Under the pieces are notes generated by a model that searched no databases, was not told where the DNA came from, and worked only from the letters and a program-made list of their open reading frames with translations. The position numbers were made by a program, and so were the translations under genes. 64,000 nt of DNA from Desertimonas sp963786985 (GTDB taxonomy: Bacteria; Actinomycetota; Acidimicrobiia; Acidimicrobiales; Ilumatobacteraceae). The DNA is taken from assembly GCA_963786985.1 (NCBI GenBank), contig CAWBBL010000016.1:124001-188000 (forward strand). Direction: 5' to 3'. Every line of letters starts with the position of its first letter. Position 1 is the first letter of the stretch. This document shows positions 36,102 through 45,080 of this stretch, in pieces.

Positions 36102-36913
36102 CGTTCACCACCTTCCGCCCTGTCCGCGATAGCGCCGTGACGCCCGGCTCCGGCAGCGAAGCTCGCTGCCCCAGCCAGGGTCTCGCCACTTTCTATCGTC
36201 TCTCTGCCACGGCGCGCCTCGTTGCGTGTCGCTGCGTCGACGTCGAGGTCCCACTGCTCGATCGCCGAACGCCGATCGTTGCGCATGCATCGTTGGGGCA
36301 AGGCGGCGAGGTCCCGAGCGAGTTGGCAGGCGACGGCCAAGGCCTGGCCAGGCTCCGTGACCCGGTTGACGAGGCCGATGCGCTGGGCTTCGGTGCCGTC
36401 GACTCCCCGACCGGTGAGCAGCAGGTCCATCGCCCGGCTGTGGCCAATGAGACGGGGCAGGTTGATCGTCCCGCGGTCGACCAGCGGTACGCCGAACCGG
36501 CGGCAGTACACGCCGAGGACGGCGTCGGACGCGGCGACACGCAGATCGCACCACAGCGCCAGTTCCAGCCCGCCGGCGACGGCCGGACCCTCGATTGCCG
36601 CGATCACCGGCTTGCCGAGTGCGAGCCGGGTCGGACCCATCGGGCCTGGACCGTCGTCGGACACCGCCCGACGATCGCCCTCGGCGAGCGCTTTGAGGTC
36701 GGCGCCGGCGCAGAAGTACCCTCCCGCGCCGGTCAGCACAGCGATCGACAGCGATTCGTCGGCGTCGAAGTCGACGAACGCCTCGAGCAGAGCTGCGGCG
36801 GCAACCGAGTCGACGGCGTTGCGGCGATCCGGACGATCGATGGTCACGACGCGAATCGGCCCCTCGTCGTCGACCTGCACGCCGGTGCTCGAGACAGCCC
36901 GCCGGTCTGTCAT
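36098..36913 (-). CDS. Enoyl-CoA hydratase/isomerase (crotonase) family protein
   Basis: 271 residues. VVTIDRPDRRNAVDSVAAAA, GAGGYFCAGADLKALAEGD (oxyanion-hole region) and VIAAIEGPAVAGGLELALWC, then VDRGTINLPRLIGHSRAMDL. The Glu equivalents of hydratase are not both evident, so the exact reaction (hydration, isomerisation, hydrolysis) is open. Probably fatty acid or aromatic acid breakdown. Forms an ATGA overlap with TrhA. Confidence 0.9.
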   Translation of the reverse strand: MTDRRAVSSTGVQVDDEGPIRVVTIDRPDRRNAVDSVAAAALLEAFVDFDADESLSIAVLTGAGGYFCAGADLKALAEGDRRAVSDDGPGPMGPTRLALGKPVIAAIEGPAVAGGLELALWCDLRVAASDAVLGVYCRRFGVPLVDRGTINLPRLIGHSRAMDLLLTGRGVDGTEAQRIGLVNRVTEPGQALAVACQLARDLAALPQRCMRNDRRSAIEQWDLDVDAATRNEARRGRETIESGETLAGAASFAAGAGRHGAIADRAEGGER

Positions 36914-36930
36914 CGGATGATTCTCCCACA

Positions 36931-37917
36931 GTGTTCAGCCAGACTGCCGAGAATATGCAGCGATTGACGTGCCCGACGTGTGGCAACGAAGTGTTCTTCG
37001 ACTCGATGCAGTGCGTTGTCTGCGAGACCGTGCTGGCCATCGACGTAGACGTCGACGGTTCCCTGACGCTCGGCAATGCCGCCGAGGTCGGATCGTGCCT
37101 GATGCGCGACTGGTGGCGGTGCAACTGGCGCCCGCAGACGAACGAGATCTGCGCCAGCTGTCTCATCGTCGATGCCGGCGAGCATGCCGACAACACCCTG
37201 CTGATTCCCTTCCTCGCCGCCCAGCGGCGGGCGCTGGCCCAGCTCAGCTTGCTCGGAATCGACTGGACCGTGCACAACGGTGCAGGCCCGATCGGTCCTC
37301 CCCTGGTGTTCACCTATCGCTCGACGGAGGCCGGCGACGCGGCGACGATTGGCCACCTCGACGGCTTGATCACGCTCGATCTCGACGAGGCCAATCCGGT
37401 CCAGCTCGAGCAGATCCGCACGACATTGGGCGAGCTGTACCGCACGCCGTTGGGGCACATCCGCCACGAGCTCGGCCACTACGTGTGGCAACGACTCGTC
37501 GCCAACGATCCGGCACGCCGCACCGAGTTCCGCGAAGTGTTCGGAGACGAGACCGTCGACTACAGCGAGGCGCTCGAAGCGCACTACGCCCGCGGGGACG
37601 ACGGGAGCTGGCGCAAGGACCACGTGTCGTTCTACGCCGCCGCCCATCCATGGGAGGACTACGCCGAGTCGTGGGCCCAGGTGATGCACGTCCACGACGT
37701 CGTGTCCACGGGCCTCGCATGGGGCGTGGTCAACCTCCCACAAGCACAGTTCGAGCCTGCCCGATGGATGTCGACGGCGGTGCTGGCCACCCTCGCCGCC
37801 AACGAGCTGGCGAGGGCGATGGGCATGCACGACCTGTACCCGTTCGCCCTCTCGCCGGGTGCCCGGCGCAAGGTCGAGGTGGCGTGGCGTCTGACACGCC
37901 GGAACGGTTCAGCTTGA
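36931..37917 (+). CDS. Putative zinc-binding metallopeptidase with N-terminal zinc ribbon
   Basis: 328 residues (start GTG 36931, or ATG 36955). N-terminal zinc ribbon: LTCPTCGNEVFFDSMQCVVC and later CNWRPQTNEICASC. The catalytic HEXXH is in GHIRHELGHYVWQRL, with a downstream Glu/Asp in HPWEDYAESWAQVMH. This matches the 'putative zinc-binding metallopeptidase' (Peptidase_Mx) family found in many bacteria without known substrate. Cytoplasmic, as no signal peptide is visible. Divergent from the crotonase by 17 bases. Confidence 0.9.
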   Translation: MFSQTAENMQRLTCPTCGNEVFFDSMQCVVCETVLAIDVDVDGSLTLGNAAEVGSCLMRDWWRCNWRPQTNEICASCLIVDAGEHADNTLLIPFLAAQRRALAQLSLLGIDWTVHNGAGPIGPPLVFTYRSTEAGDAATIGHLDGLITLDLDEANPVQLEQIRTTLGELYRTPLGHIRHELGHYVWQRLVANDPARRTEFREVFGDETVDYSEALEAHYARGDDGSWRKDHVSFYAAAHPWEDYAESWAQVMHVHDVVSTGLAWGVVNLPQAQFEPARWMSTAVLATLAANELARAMGMHDLYPFALSPGARRKVEVAWRLTRRNGSA

Positions 37918-38016
37918 CCCGTCGCCCCACGTCGGGCATTGTGGCGGGGCCGGATCCTCCGGCTGACAACCACTGTGAGATCCGGCGACCGCCGTCGCCG
38001 GCAGAAGGGGGAACAC

Positions 38017-39504
38017 ATGCGTTCACGCTCACGGGTCAGGTCGATGTTCGTACCGCTGGCGATTGTCGGAGTGTTGGGCGCCGCAAGCGTCGCCAGTGCC
38101 GGCACGGACACCACGACCCCCGAAGACACCGCCGCGGCGGGCACTGAGCCCGCTGGGACCGAACCAACGGGCAGCGCGCCGGAAGGCGGAGGCGCCGGGG
38201 CCGGAGCCGGCAGCGGGGCCGACAGCGGCATCGAAGGCGCCGATCTCGCTGGCACCGAGGTGTCGATGCTCGGCGTCGAGAGTCCGGGCCGACCGAGGGC
38301 CCGGACGTGCAGGTCGCGCACTCAACGAGTTCGCCGAGGCCAACGGGATGACGATCAACTACGTCGGCACCGGGACTTCGAGGATGACATCGGAACGCAG
38401 GTCGCGGCGGCGACGCCCCCCGACATCGCCGCGTTCCCACAGCCAGGATGCTCGGCCGGTTCGCGCGGAGCGGCGATGTCTGCCCGCTTCCCGACGACGT
38501 TGTCGCCGCCGTCGAGCGAGAACTGGCCCGCCGGCTGGATGAGCTTCGGCAACGTCGACGGCACGCAGTACGGCGTGCCGATGAAGTCCGACCTCAAGTC
38601 GCTCGTCTGGTACATGCCGGCGTGCTTCGCCGAGAAGGGCTACGAGGTTCCGACGACGCTCGACGACTTCTTCGCCCTCACCGAGCAGATGATCGCCAAC
38701 GGGAACACCCCGCTGTGCGTCGGCATCGAGGACGGAGCGGCGACCGGCTGGCCGTTCACGGACTGGGTCGAGGAGCTGGTCCTGCGCAACCAGGGGATCG
38801 ACTTCTACAACCAGTGGGTCGCCCACGAGATCCCGTTCAACTCGCCCGAGGTCGTCGACGACGATGCAAGCAGGTCGTCGACTTGTGGAACACCGAGGGC
38901 ATGGTGTATGCCGCCGGCGGGTCGATCGACGGCACGGCGATCGGGCGAAACGGCGACACCACTGGTCGACGGCGACTGCATGATGCACCGCCAGGCGAGC
39001 TTCTATCGCCGCCTTCATCACCCGCAGGGCGCCGAGTTCGGCGAAGAGGAGGGCCAGGTCGACACGTTCTACTTCCCGGCCAACGAGGGCAGTCCGACGC
39101 TGGTCGGCGGCATCGTCCCGGCGGCGTTCCGCGACGCACCCGAGGTGTGGGCCGTGATGCAGTACCTCGCCTCGCCCGAGTTCGCCAACGCCCGCCAGGC
39201 GGCCCAGGCCGAGCTCATCGCCGACGGCGGCATGTCCGGCTTCCTCACGGCCAACCTCAACGCCGACCACGTCGCTGTGGAACGAGCTGGAGCAAGTGTT
39301 CATCGAGATGCTGCAGACCGGCCGACCCGGCTCGCCTTCGACGCATCGGACCAGATGCCCGGCCGAGGTCGCAGCCGGCACGTTCTGGTCCGAGGCGACG
39401 CACTCGTCAACGGTGACGTCGACGCCCAGGAGGCTGCCGACAACATCGAGGCGTCGTGGCCGCCGCCAGCTGATCCGCATGGCGGCTCCGATCACCGTCG
39501 TTGA
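38017..39504 (+). pseudogene. Sugar ABC transporter substrate-binding protein, frameshifted
   Basis: Starts ATG 38017 with GAAGGGGG upstream and a signal peptide (MFVPLAIVGVLGAASVASAG). Conserved pieces of an alpha-glucoside-type binding protein appear in changing frames: LNEFAEANGMTINYVGT, DFEDDIGTQVAAATPPDIAA, WMSFGNVDGTQYGVPMKSDL, VVDLWNTEGMVYAAGGSIDG, and TFYFPANEGSPTLVGGIVPA. I count at least thirteen frame changes (about 38285, 38316, 38372, 38446, 38517, 38862, 38961, 39015, 39027, 39276, 39318-39363, 39400), nearly all single-base, without in-frame stops between them. Either a sequencing error cluster or a very young pseudogene. Confidence 0.85.
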
Positions 39505-39513
39505 CGACTGACA

Positions 39514-39555
39514 CGAGCGGGCCGCCGGCCACCGGGGTGGCCGGCGGCCCGCTCG
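39514..39555. terminator. 19-bp hairpin between binding protein and permease genes
   Basis: CGAGCGGGCCGCCGGCCAC (39514-39532) pairs perfectly with 39537-39555 around loop CGGG, followed by CGTTT. Likely a partial terminator or 3' stabiliser giving more binding protein than permease, as in many sugar ABC operons. Confidence 0.75.
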
Positions 39556-39676
39556 CGTTTCGCTACTGTTCCGCAGTGGCGCACGCGGCGAAGGGCGTCA
39601 GACCGAAACGGCTACGCACGGCAGCGCAGGCGCACCGGCTCTGACGGCCGGACGCATTCGCTGAAGGGGGACCTCG

Positions 39677-41772
39677 ATGACTGCGACCGACGCTGGGCTC
39701 GTGCCGCCGATTCGGAGCGCAGCCGCTCGACCTGTACAGCTCGGCACGAGTGCCTGCGTCGTGCTCGCGGTCTGCGGTGATCGGCTTCCTCGTCTACTAC
39801 GTCGGCCTCGGACATCGCCGCGACGATGCTCAAGGTGGTCGTCTGCGGTCGGCATGTCGATGGGCTCTTCGTCGGCGCCAACAAGCTGTTCAACCTCACC
39901 TACGACGCGTGGACGCTGTTCTGCACGATCGCCGGATTCGTCGTCGGGTTCGTCACGTTTGTCGTCCTCGACGGCAATCGACGTGCTGCGCGAGCTCCCG
40001 GCCGCGACCATGGGCGTGGGCGGCTGATCGGAGGCGTGGCGGCGGCGGCGCGATGTTCGTGCTCGCCGCTCGGCCCGCGACGTGCGTGACCGGCCCACCC
40101 GACTCTGGCTCCGGCTCGCCGTCGGGGACTTGCCGCGATCGGTGTGCTGGTCGCCGTCGCCGTCGCCGAGACCGAGCAACCGGGCCTCGACTGGGCCAAG
40201 CTGCTCGTCTGCACCGCGATCGGCGTGGCGATCGGTGCCGGTTCGGCGCTGTGCGGCGCCGACCGGACGCTCGTCGCCGACGCATCGGGCTCTCCGCGCG
40301 TCGCTCGGCGGTGGGCGTTGGCTGGCTGGTCGGCGCCTGGGGTGGTGCCGATTCGTCGGCGGCGGCAACCTCGGCGAAGCGCTGATCGCCACGGTCGTCC
40401 CGCTCGCCGCCATCGGCGCTCGGCTGTCGGGCTGTCGCCGCTTCCGACGACGACACGGCGGCGGGAGATCGAGCAGCGGTCGCGGGCGTGGATCTTCGTC
40501 ACGCCGGCGCTGCGTCTTCGTCGCCGGCGGGCCTGCTCGTTCCGCTCGTGCGGACGATCATCCTGTCGTTCAAGGATCGCAACAGCGAGCGAGTTCGTCG
40601 GCATCGACAACTACCGGACGACGTCATCACGAGCGACCCGACGTTCTTCGACGGCCGAGAACTGGGACTGGGCAACATCTTCGGCAGTCGGCTGTGGTGG
40701 GTCGGCGTCGCCGTCGTCGGTCGTCGGCGTCGTCATCGGCCTCGTCGGCGGGCGCGCTCGACGCCGCGCGTTCGCCGCCGAGCCGGGCACGGTCATCGTC
40801 CTGCTCGTCGCCTTCTTCCTCGCCGCCTGCGCCGTGCTGCGGCACGTTGCGCGGAACGATCGTCAACAACATGTGGTGGGTCATCGTGGTCACGATCGCT
40901 GGCCACGGCGTTCGGGCTTGCCGTCGCCGTGCTGGCCGACCGGGCCAGGGGCGAGAACGTCGCCAAGTCGATGATCTTCCTGCCCGATGGCGATCTCGTT
41001 CGTCGGCGCCGGGGTCATCTGGCGGTTCATGTACGTGACGAGGAACGTCACCAAACCCCAGACCGGTGTGCTCAACGCGATCTGGGTCGGACTCGGCGAG
41101 CTGAGCAACTCCGGGCTGGCAGAAGTGGCTCGTCGCGGCCGTGGTGCTGGCGATCATCGTCGGGCTGGCTACGTCTGGCGTGGACGGGCGTCGGTGACGG
41201 CAACAGTACAGCCGGGCCGGATTCTCGATCGGCATCGGCGCTGCTCCTGGCCGTCCTCATCGCTATCTGCTGCTCGTCCCGCGGCATCGGTGGCTTCGTG
41301 ACCGACGACGGCGGTGGAGAGGTCGATCCCCAGACGATCGAGTTCCTCGACCGAGACCCGTACAACAACATGTGGCTGATGGTGGTCCTCATCTGGATCC
41401 AGACCGGATTCGCCATGGTGATCTTCTCGTCGGCGATCAAGGCCGTCCCGACCGAGTTCACCGAGGCGGCCCGGATCGACGGGGCGACCGAGTCGCAGGC
41501 TTCTGGCGGGTCACGCTGCCGCAGATCCTGCCGACCATCGGCGTCGTCGTCGACGACGCTCGATCGTCCCGTGATGAAGGTGTTCGACATCGTCAGGGTG
41601 ACGACGGGCGGGCAGTTCGGCACCCAGGTCATCGCCAACCAGATGTCCAACGCCGATCGTCGATCCGCGAACTTCGGGCTCGGCGCCGCGCTGGCCACGC
41701 TGCTGTTCATCGCCGTCCTGCCCGTGATGTATCTACAACATCCGCCAGATGCAGAAGGCGAAGGCGGTGTAG
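39677..41772 (+). pseudogene. Sugar ABC transporter permease 1 (MalF/AglF-like) with membrane extension, frameshifted
   Basis: Starts ATG 39677 with AAGGGGG upstream. In shifting frames it gives an unusual N-terminal membrane region (FNLTYDAWTLFCTIAGFVVG, FVTFVVLDG, TMGVGGLIGG, LLVCTAIGVAIGAGSALCGA) and then a MalF-type permease: PYNNMWLMVVLIWIQTGFAM, VIFSSAIKAVPTEFTEAARI, DGATES (EAA motif) and VFDIVRVTTGGQFGTQVIAN. Many single-base frame changes interrupt it. The TAG at 41770 lies 2 bases before the next start. Confidence 0.8.
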
Positions 41773-41774
41773 CG

Positions 41775-42726
41775 ATGACCACGCACGATCGTCGACCCGC
41801 AGCGCTCCGGCGGTGCGCTGTACCGCTTCCTGCGGTCGATCCCGACGTGGGTGCTGTGGCTGCTCGTCGGCGTCTGGGTCACGCCCGACGCTCGGCCTGC
41901 TGGTCAACTCGTTCCGCGATCGGCAGAGCAGACCACGAGCGGGTGGTGGACCGTCTTCCTCGGCAACTTGGACGGGCTTCACGCTCGAGAACTACCGGCA
42001 CGGTGCTCGAGCCGCGGGCTGACCGGCGGCATGCGCACGGCGCTGACGAACTCGCTGGCGATCGCCCTGCCGGCGACGATCATCCCGATCGGCATCGCCG
42101 CGTTCGCCGCCTACGCGTTCGCCTGGATCGACTTCCGCGGCCGCCAGATCCTGTTCATCGCCACCGTGGCGCTGCTGGCGATCCCGCTGCAGATCGCCCT
42201 CATCCCGCTGCTGCAGCTGTACAACGGCGGCGCCCACCTGCACGATCCCGTGGCTCGACAAGACGATCACCGTGTTCCCCGACCTCGACATCTGACGGGA
42301 CAACGACCGCCGTCTGGCTCAGTCACACGGCGTTCGGTCTGCCGTTCGCCATCTTCCTGCTGCACAACTACATCTCGTCGCTGCCCCGCGACCTGTTCGA
42401 GGCGGCGCGGATCGACGGAGCCGACCACTTCAAGATCTTCTGGCGTCTGGTCCTGCCGCTGTCCGTGCCGGTGCTCGCCGCGTTCGCGATCTTCCAGTTC
42501 CTGTGGACGTGGAACGACTACCTCGTCGCCGTCGTGATGATCGGCGTCAACAGTCAGAACTGGCCGACGACGATCTCGATCGCCAACCAGGCCGGCGAGT
42601 TCGGCCAGTCAGGAGCACATCCTCACCGCCGGTGCCTTCATCCAGGCCGCGGTGCCGCTCGCCGTGTTCTTCCTGCTCCAGCGCTTCTTCGTGCGCGGCA
42701 TCCTCGCCGGCAGCGTCAAGGGCTGA
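41775..42726 (+). pseudogene. Sugar ABC transporter permease 2 (MalG/AglG-like), frameshifted
   Basis: Starts ATG 41775. Conserved blocks include MRTALTNSLAIALPATIIPI, GIAAFAAYAFAWIDFRGRQI, then in another frame LLHNYISSLPRDLFEAARID with the EAA motif, and FQFLWTWNDYLVAVVMIGVN. The last codons read ILAGSVKG-stop at 42724-42726. Several frame changes, as in the two genes before it. Convergent with the intact ATPase gene. Confidence 0.8.
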
Positions 42727-42738
42727 CGATCAGCCTTC

Positions 42739-43914
42739 TCAGCCGATGCGTTCGCGGGTTTGGGCGTCGAAGAAGTGGAGGTTGTCGGTGGTCACGGCGA
42801 CTTCGATTTGGTCGTCGGAGGTTTGCACGTGGGAGCGTGGGCTGAACCGGGCGACGGCATTGGAGATGCCTTCGCCGAGCTCCTGCTCGGGAGCGTCGGG
42901 GTCACCGGAGTTGACCGTCCCGGCGTCCTCCAGAACGAAGTGCACCATCAACTCCGAGCCCAGCGCCTCGACGAGCTTGGCGGTGCCCCGCAGGCGGCGG
43001 TCGGGCGCAGCATCGCTGGCGATGGCGGAGTCCTCGAAGTCCTCCGGGCGGATCCCCAAGATCACCCGCTGACCGCTGTAGCTGCCGAGGTTCGGGAACC
43101 GCGCCAACACCTCCGGCCCGAACCCGACGGTCTGGTTCCCGACCGTCACCGTGCCACCACCATCGGTCACGGTCACCGTGCCCTCGTACAAGTTCATCGA
43201 CGGCGACCCGATGAACGCCGCAACGAACACGTTGGTCGGATGGTCATACAGATTCTGCGGCGTGTCGACCTGCTGCAGATAGCCGTCCTTCAACACGGCG
43301 ACCCGATCACCCATCGTCATCGCCTCGACCTGATCATGGGTCACGTACACCGTCGTCACGCCCAGGTTGCGCTGCAAACTGGCGATCTCGGCACGCATCT
43401 GCACACGCAGCTTGGCATCCAGGTTGGACAACGGCTCGTCCATCAAGAACGCCTTCGGCTGACGCACGATCGCCCGACCCATCGCCACCCGCTGCCGCTG
43501 ACCACCCGACAACTGGCCCGGCTTCCGATCGAGCCACGGCTCCAACTCGAGCACCGCCGCCGCCTTACGCACCCGCTCATTGATCTGCGCCTTGGGCACC
43601 TTCGCCAACTTCAACGCGAACCCAATGTTGTCGAACACCGTCATGTGCGGATACAGCGCATAGTTCTGGAACACCATGGCGATGTCCCGATCCTTCGGCT
43701 GCACATCATTGACCACCCGATCACCGATCTTCATCGTCCCCGACGTGATCGTCTCCAACCCCGCGATCATCCGCAACGCCGTCGACTTCCCACAACCCGA
43801 CGGACCGACAAGCACCAAGAACTCACTGTCCGAGATATCCAAACTCAGATCATGAATCGCTTGGAAGCCATTGTCATAGACCTTGTTCACGTCATCGAGC
43901 ACCACAGTTGCCAT
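42739..43914 (-). CDS. Sugar ABC transporter ATPase (UgpC/MsmK type)
   Basis: Intact. Likely start is the ATG at 43914 (MATVVLDDVNKVYDNGFQAI); an upstream start is possible. Walker A VGPSGCGKST, Q-loop MVFQNYALYPHMT, signature LSGGQRQRVAMGRA, Walker B FLMDEPLSNLDAK, H-loop VYVTHDQVEAMT, then the MalK-type regulatory beta domain (VILGIRPEDFEDSA, VEALGSELMVHFVLEDAG). Powers carbohydrate uptake with permeases of the adjacent operon, or serves several transporters as UgpC-type ATPases do. Codon use differs slightly (more A/T in third positions) from neighbours. Confidence 0.95.
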   Translation of the reverse strand: MATVVLDDVNKVYDNGFQAIHDLSLDISDSEFLVLVGPSGCGKSTALRMIAGLETITSGTMKIGDRVVNDVQPKDRDIAMVFQNYALYPHMTVFDNIGFALKLAKVPKAQINERVRKAAAVLELEPWLDRKPGQLSGGQRQRVAMGRAIVRQPKAFLMDEPLSNLDAKLRVQMRAEIASLQRNLGVTTVYVTHDQVEAMTMGDRVAVLKDGYLQQVDTPQNLYDHPTNVFVAAFIGSPSMNLYEGTVTVTDGGGTVTVGNQTVGFGPEVLARFPNLGSYSGQRVILGIRPEDFEDSAIASDAAPDRRLRGTAKLVEALGSELMVHFVLEDAGTVNSGDPDAPEQELGEGISNAVARFSPRSHVQTSDDQIEVAVTTDNLHFFDAQTRERIG

Positions 43915-43984
43915 GGCGGGGGATGTTAACGCGTGTGACATCCGGCGGACGCTGCCGCCGATCGACAGATAGCGTTGCCCGACC

Positions 43985-44584
43985 GTGAATCAGATGAAAA
44001 CCCGGCTGCAGGCGCTCGGGCTGCTCGACCGCTCGATCCGGGCGACTTCGGACGACGAGTTGGCGGCCACGGTAGAGGCCCTCGACGAAGACCACCGTGA
44101 GGCCCTCGAACGCGTCGTGGGCGGCGAGCCGACGCCGACAGCGCTCCGCGAGGCGGCATCGAAGGGCCGGCTCAACGGTGCGATGGAAAGCATCGCCCTC
44201 GTGCTCACCGATGCGTCGTTGGCGGATTGCATCGAGAAGCTCGGCGAGCACGCCGACAACCCGACGAGCGAACAGCTCCGCGAGGTGCTACCCGGCATCG
44301 TCGAACGTCACGGCCTCGCGGTGACGCGCATCATGCTCGCCTCGACCGTCGCTGGTGAGGCCGCCGCCGCCACCGTCATCCGTGACCTACTCAAGCACGA
44401 CGACGTCGTCAAGCTCCCCCGCGAGGAGCCGCGCCAGATCGCCCCGACGATCTCGGCCGAGAGCGATGAGGAGGACCCCGAGCGCGACGCCGTCAAGGCG
44501 AAGCGGGCCGAGGTCCGCAAACGCAAGCAAGAAGAGGCCGCCGTACGCCGCGAGCAGTCCGCCCGCGACCGCGGCCGCCTCTAG
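43985..44584 (+). CDS. Conserved hypothetical protein, helical with basic tail
   Basis: 199 residues from the GTG at 43985. The N-terminal part is helical (ATSDDELAATVEALDEDHRE; LVLTDASLADCIEKLGEHAD; REVLPGIVERHGLAVTRIML) and the C-terminal 45 residues are a charged helix (AVKAKRAEVRKRKQEEAAVR). No catalytic motif. TAGCGT lies 9 bases upstream. Divergent from the ABC ATPase. Function unknown. Confidence 0.65.
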   Translation: MNQMKTRLQALGLLDRSIRATSDDELAATVEALDEDHREALERVVGGEPTPTALREAASKGRLNGAMESIALVLTDASLADCIEKLGEHADNPTSEQLREVLPGIVERHGLAVTRIMLASTVAGEAAAATVIRDLLKHDDVVKLPREEPRQIAPTISAESDEEDPERDAVKAKRAEVRKRKQEEAAVRREQSARDRGRL

Positions 44585-44588
44585 CCCG

Positions 44589-45080
44589 TCACGTTCGGTG
44601 GCGGACGGCGCGCTCGTGGTCGAGCAGCCACGCCTTGCACTCGATGCCGCCGCCGAAGCCGGTGAGGTGGCCGTTGGCGCCGACGACGCGGTGGCACGGG
44701 ACGACGATCGGCAGCGGGTTGCGCCCGTTGGCCGCCCCGACAGCACGGGCCTTGCGGGCGTCGCCGAGGCGCCGCGCCTGCTCGCCGTAACTGACCGTCT
44801 CGCCGTACGGGATCGTCCGCAGGGCGAGCCACGCGGCGAGTTGGAACTCCGAGCCGTGGGGGGCCAGCGGCACGTCGAACGTCTGCCGGCTGCCGGCGAA
44901 GTACTCGTCGAGCTCGGTAGCGGCCTGCTTCAAGACCGCGTGATCGCCGGGCGCGACGTCCGCGGCCGCGGTCGTCTTCGACAACTTCTCGTCGGGCAGG
45001 TGGACCTCGACGAGGGCATCATCGTCGGCGACGAGCGTGATCGGGCCGATCGGACTGTCAATGGTCGTGCGATGGTTCAC
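44589..45080 (-). CDS. ogt: Methylated-DNA--protein-cysteine methyltransferase
   Basis: 163 residues from the GTG at 45080. Removes methyl groups from O6-methylguanine in a suicide reaction. The acceptor Cys is in LPIVVPCHRVVGANG, with the helix-turn-helix ALRTIPYGETVSYGEQARRL and the ARAVGAANGRNPLP block before it. The start overlaps the stop of the Ada-AlkA fusion (GTGA), so both repair proteins are made together. Confidence 0.95.
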   Translation of the reverse strand: MNHRTTIDSPIGPITLVADDDALVEVHLPDEKLSKTTAAADVAPGDHAVLKQAATELDEYFAGSRQTFDVPLAPHGSEFQLAAWLALRTIPYGETVSYGEQARRLGDARKARAVGAANGRNPLPIVVPCHRVVGANGHLTGFGGGIECKAWLLDHERAVRHRT

